NCBI RefSeq assembly: GCF_003248605.1
Contig: NZ_QFPF01000128.1
Coordinates: 1-17,558 of the forward strand
Direction of reading: 5' to 3'
DNA: 17,558 bases
Source of the DNA: Microbacterium sp.
Lineage (GTDB): Bacteria > Actinomycetota > Actinomycetes > Actinomycetales > Microbacteriaceae
Shown: positions 16,275-17,558 of the stretch, in pieces
Numbering within the stretch: the first letter of the stretch is position 1
Layout of the letters: every line of letters starts with the position of its first letter
Made by a program: the position numbers and the translations under genes
The notes under the pieces: model-generated
The model's database searches: none
What the model saw: only the letters and a program-made list of their open reading frames with translations
Told to the model about the DNA's origin: nothing

Positions 16275-17558
16275 TCAGTCCCCATCCTCATCGAAGTCGA
16301 ACGCCTGCTGAACGGCCCGCGGCGAACCGACATGCTTCCGCGCCTGCTCGTTCACGTCACCCCACGCACTCACCAACCCGTTGAACAGGATTGCGTCCTT
16401 GGTGTCGCGCTTCTTCTCCGCCTCATGGAAGAGCAGGAAGCCGAGCTCCTTCACCGCGTCTAGGTTCACCCGTGTCTGCACTGATGGAAGCAATGCGGCG
16501 ACTTGATCGGCACCGTGCTTCGCCATCACCGCAGCCAAACGCACGGTCGCCTCCCAGACGCTGACACGCTCGTCGGCGCCCACATCCCACGCGCCTTCCA
16601 GCTGAGTCGGCGAGAGAAGGCGTGCTTTGCCGCCTTTCGCCTCGAAGATGCCACCGCGCTCAAGCGCCCCGATCGACGTGTCGGACGAGCGTGCCAGTTG
16701 GTCAGCAATGCCGGAGTTCTCCTGCGTCCAGCCGTACTGGCGGTACCACTTGACTGCGAATCGGGTATCTGGGTCAAAATCTGACTCCTGATCGCCAATG
16801 ACTTCGTCGAGCGTTGCGTTGACGAGCACGAGTGCATCCTTGACGCTCATGTCTGAGCCGTCTGCATCGCGAACTCTGGAGTAGCGAGAGAAGACTGCTA
16901 TGCCAGGGCCGATAGCAGCTTGAGCAAGATCGACCGGGGCGATCGCACCCTGCATGAGCGTGCGCAGAGCTTCGGGCAACTCGGATTTCAGGGCAGCAAC
17001 GAACGCACGTCGAGTCGTCGCCGGGGCATCCTCAGGGCGAGGGCGACAGGCAAGAACAATGGAGGAGGCGAGCGCGTTGGTTCCGCTTGCAATCATTCGG
17101 TTCCCAAGCTCGCTACGCATCGGCCAGGTTGCGGTGATTTCCCACCCTGCGGCAATCAGCCCGTCAAGAAGGGTGTGCCATCCGGTTGACGCAGTGCCGG
17201 AGTCCCGCGTGTCCTGCTGTTTGTACGCGTAGTAGACGGTGAGCGGCACCGCGAGATTCGCGCTCTCACGGATCCTGCCGAAAACAGAGTTGAAGCCATC
17301 GACGAAGAACTTCTCTGCCCCCGACCTTCCGTCATGACGGTAGGGGTTAGCCACAAGCTCTTCGCTCTTCGGCGTCAGCATTGTGCCGACGGTCTTGGCC
17401 TGAACATCCCGCAACGTGCGCCGGAGCCAAACGTAGAAGAAGTCCGAAAGGTCCGAGTATCCGATGTTGTCGTAGTACGGGGGGTCGGTCGAGAGAATCT
17501 TTTCCGAGAAGTCGGCGACCGCGGCATCCTGTTGTGTAGCACTGCCGCGCGGGCCGAC
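16275..17558 (-). CDS. DUF1156 adenine-specific DNA methylase (COG1743), C-terminal part
   Basis: The gene enters from the right window edge, open from 17558, and ends at TGA 16277-16275, giving 427 residues. Just inside the edge (17475-17486) the frame reads STDPPYYDNIGYSDLSDFFY: DPPY is the catalytic motif of N6-adenine and N4-cytosine DNA methylases, and this surrounding matches the DUF1156 family. The C-terminal part contains KFFVDGFNSVFGRIRESAN and LTVYYAYKQQD. The apparent start at 17414 is an internal Leu codon (TTG). The SAM-binding motif and Zn-ribbon should lie beyond the window. It probably marks host DNA for the associated defence-like system. Confidence 0.88.
   Translation of the reverse strand, partial: VGPRGSATQQDAAVADFSEKILSTDPPYYDNIGYSDLSDFFYVWLRRTLRDVQAKTVGTMLTPKSEELVANPYRHDGRSGAEKFFVDGFNSVFGRIRESANLAVPLTVYYAYKQQDTRDSGTASTGWHTLLDGLIAAGWEITATWPMRSELGNRMIASGTNALASSIVLACRPRPEDAPATTRRAFVAALKSELPEALRTLMQGAIAPVDLAQAAIGPGIAVFSRYSRVRDADGSDMSVKDALVLVNATLDEVIGDQESDFDPDTRFAVKWYRQYGWTQENSGIADQLARSSDTSIGALERGGIFEAKGGKARLLSPTQLEGAWDVGADERVSVWEATVRLAAVMAKHGADQVAALLPSVQTRVNLDAVKELGFLLFHEAEKKRDTKDAILFNGLVSAWGDVNEQARKHVGSPRAVQQAFDFDEDGD

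Overview
The window is GC-rich DNA with the gene style of a high-GC actinobacterium. The phenol/catechol enzymes resemble those of Rhodococcus, Arthrobacter and Microbacteriaceae as I remember them. A Microbacterium-like host is my guess; no rRNA or tRNA is present to confirm it. It looks like an accessory island assembled by insertion sequences (IS).

Left edge (1-2763): a 99-bp fragment of an IS5-family transposase gene is cut by an essentially complete IS256-family element (100-1448). A short orphan C-terminal coding remnant follows (1451-1549), then about 450 bp with no supported gene, then the C-terminal part of an IS1182-like transposase (2002-2763) that ends at the stop codon of the first catabolic gene.

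Catabolic core (2763-11346): a minus-strand operon runs lysR > catB > catC > catA > pcaD-like hydrolase > maleylacetate reductase, with overlapping or closely spaced genes. Divergently, on the plus strand, lie an AraC regulator, a flavin reductase and an HpaB-type flavin-dependent phenol hydroxylase, closed by a strong hairpin at 11311-11346. Together they predict phenol (or a substituted phenol) > catechol > cis,cis-muconate > muconolactone > 3-oxoadipate enol-lactone > 3-oxoadipate. Maleylacetate reductase is the odd member: plain catechol does not need it, so a chlorinated or hydroxylated phenol may also be a substrate. A near-perfect 22-bp palindrome lies between the two transcription units.

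Right junction (11347-12493): a second, nearly complete copy of the same IS5-family element lies in the same orientation as the fragment at position 1. The catabolic block is therefore bracketed by direct copies of one IS. This copy lacks 21 bp present in the left fragment, its transposase is split between two frames, and its stop codon falls in the CTAG at its edge.

Right part (12494-17558): a minus-strand module reads DUF1156-type adenine-specific DNA methylase (5' end outside the window) > DUF499 ATPase > an ATPase gene cut off by the IS after its Walker A motif. DUF1156/DUF499 pairs (COG1743/COG1483) are associated with defence islands, and I recall a helicase-methylase-ATPase (Hma) type. 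The DUF499 protein has an N-terminal segment with an RxxxxH motif resembling a Swt1-type HEPN domain, which makes this module the best candidate for under-described biology here.
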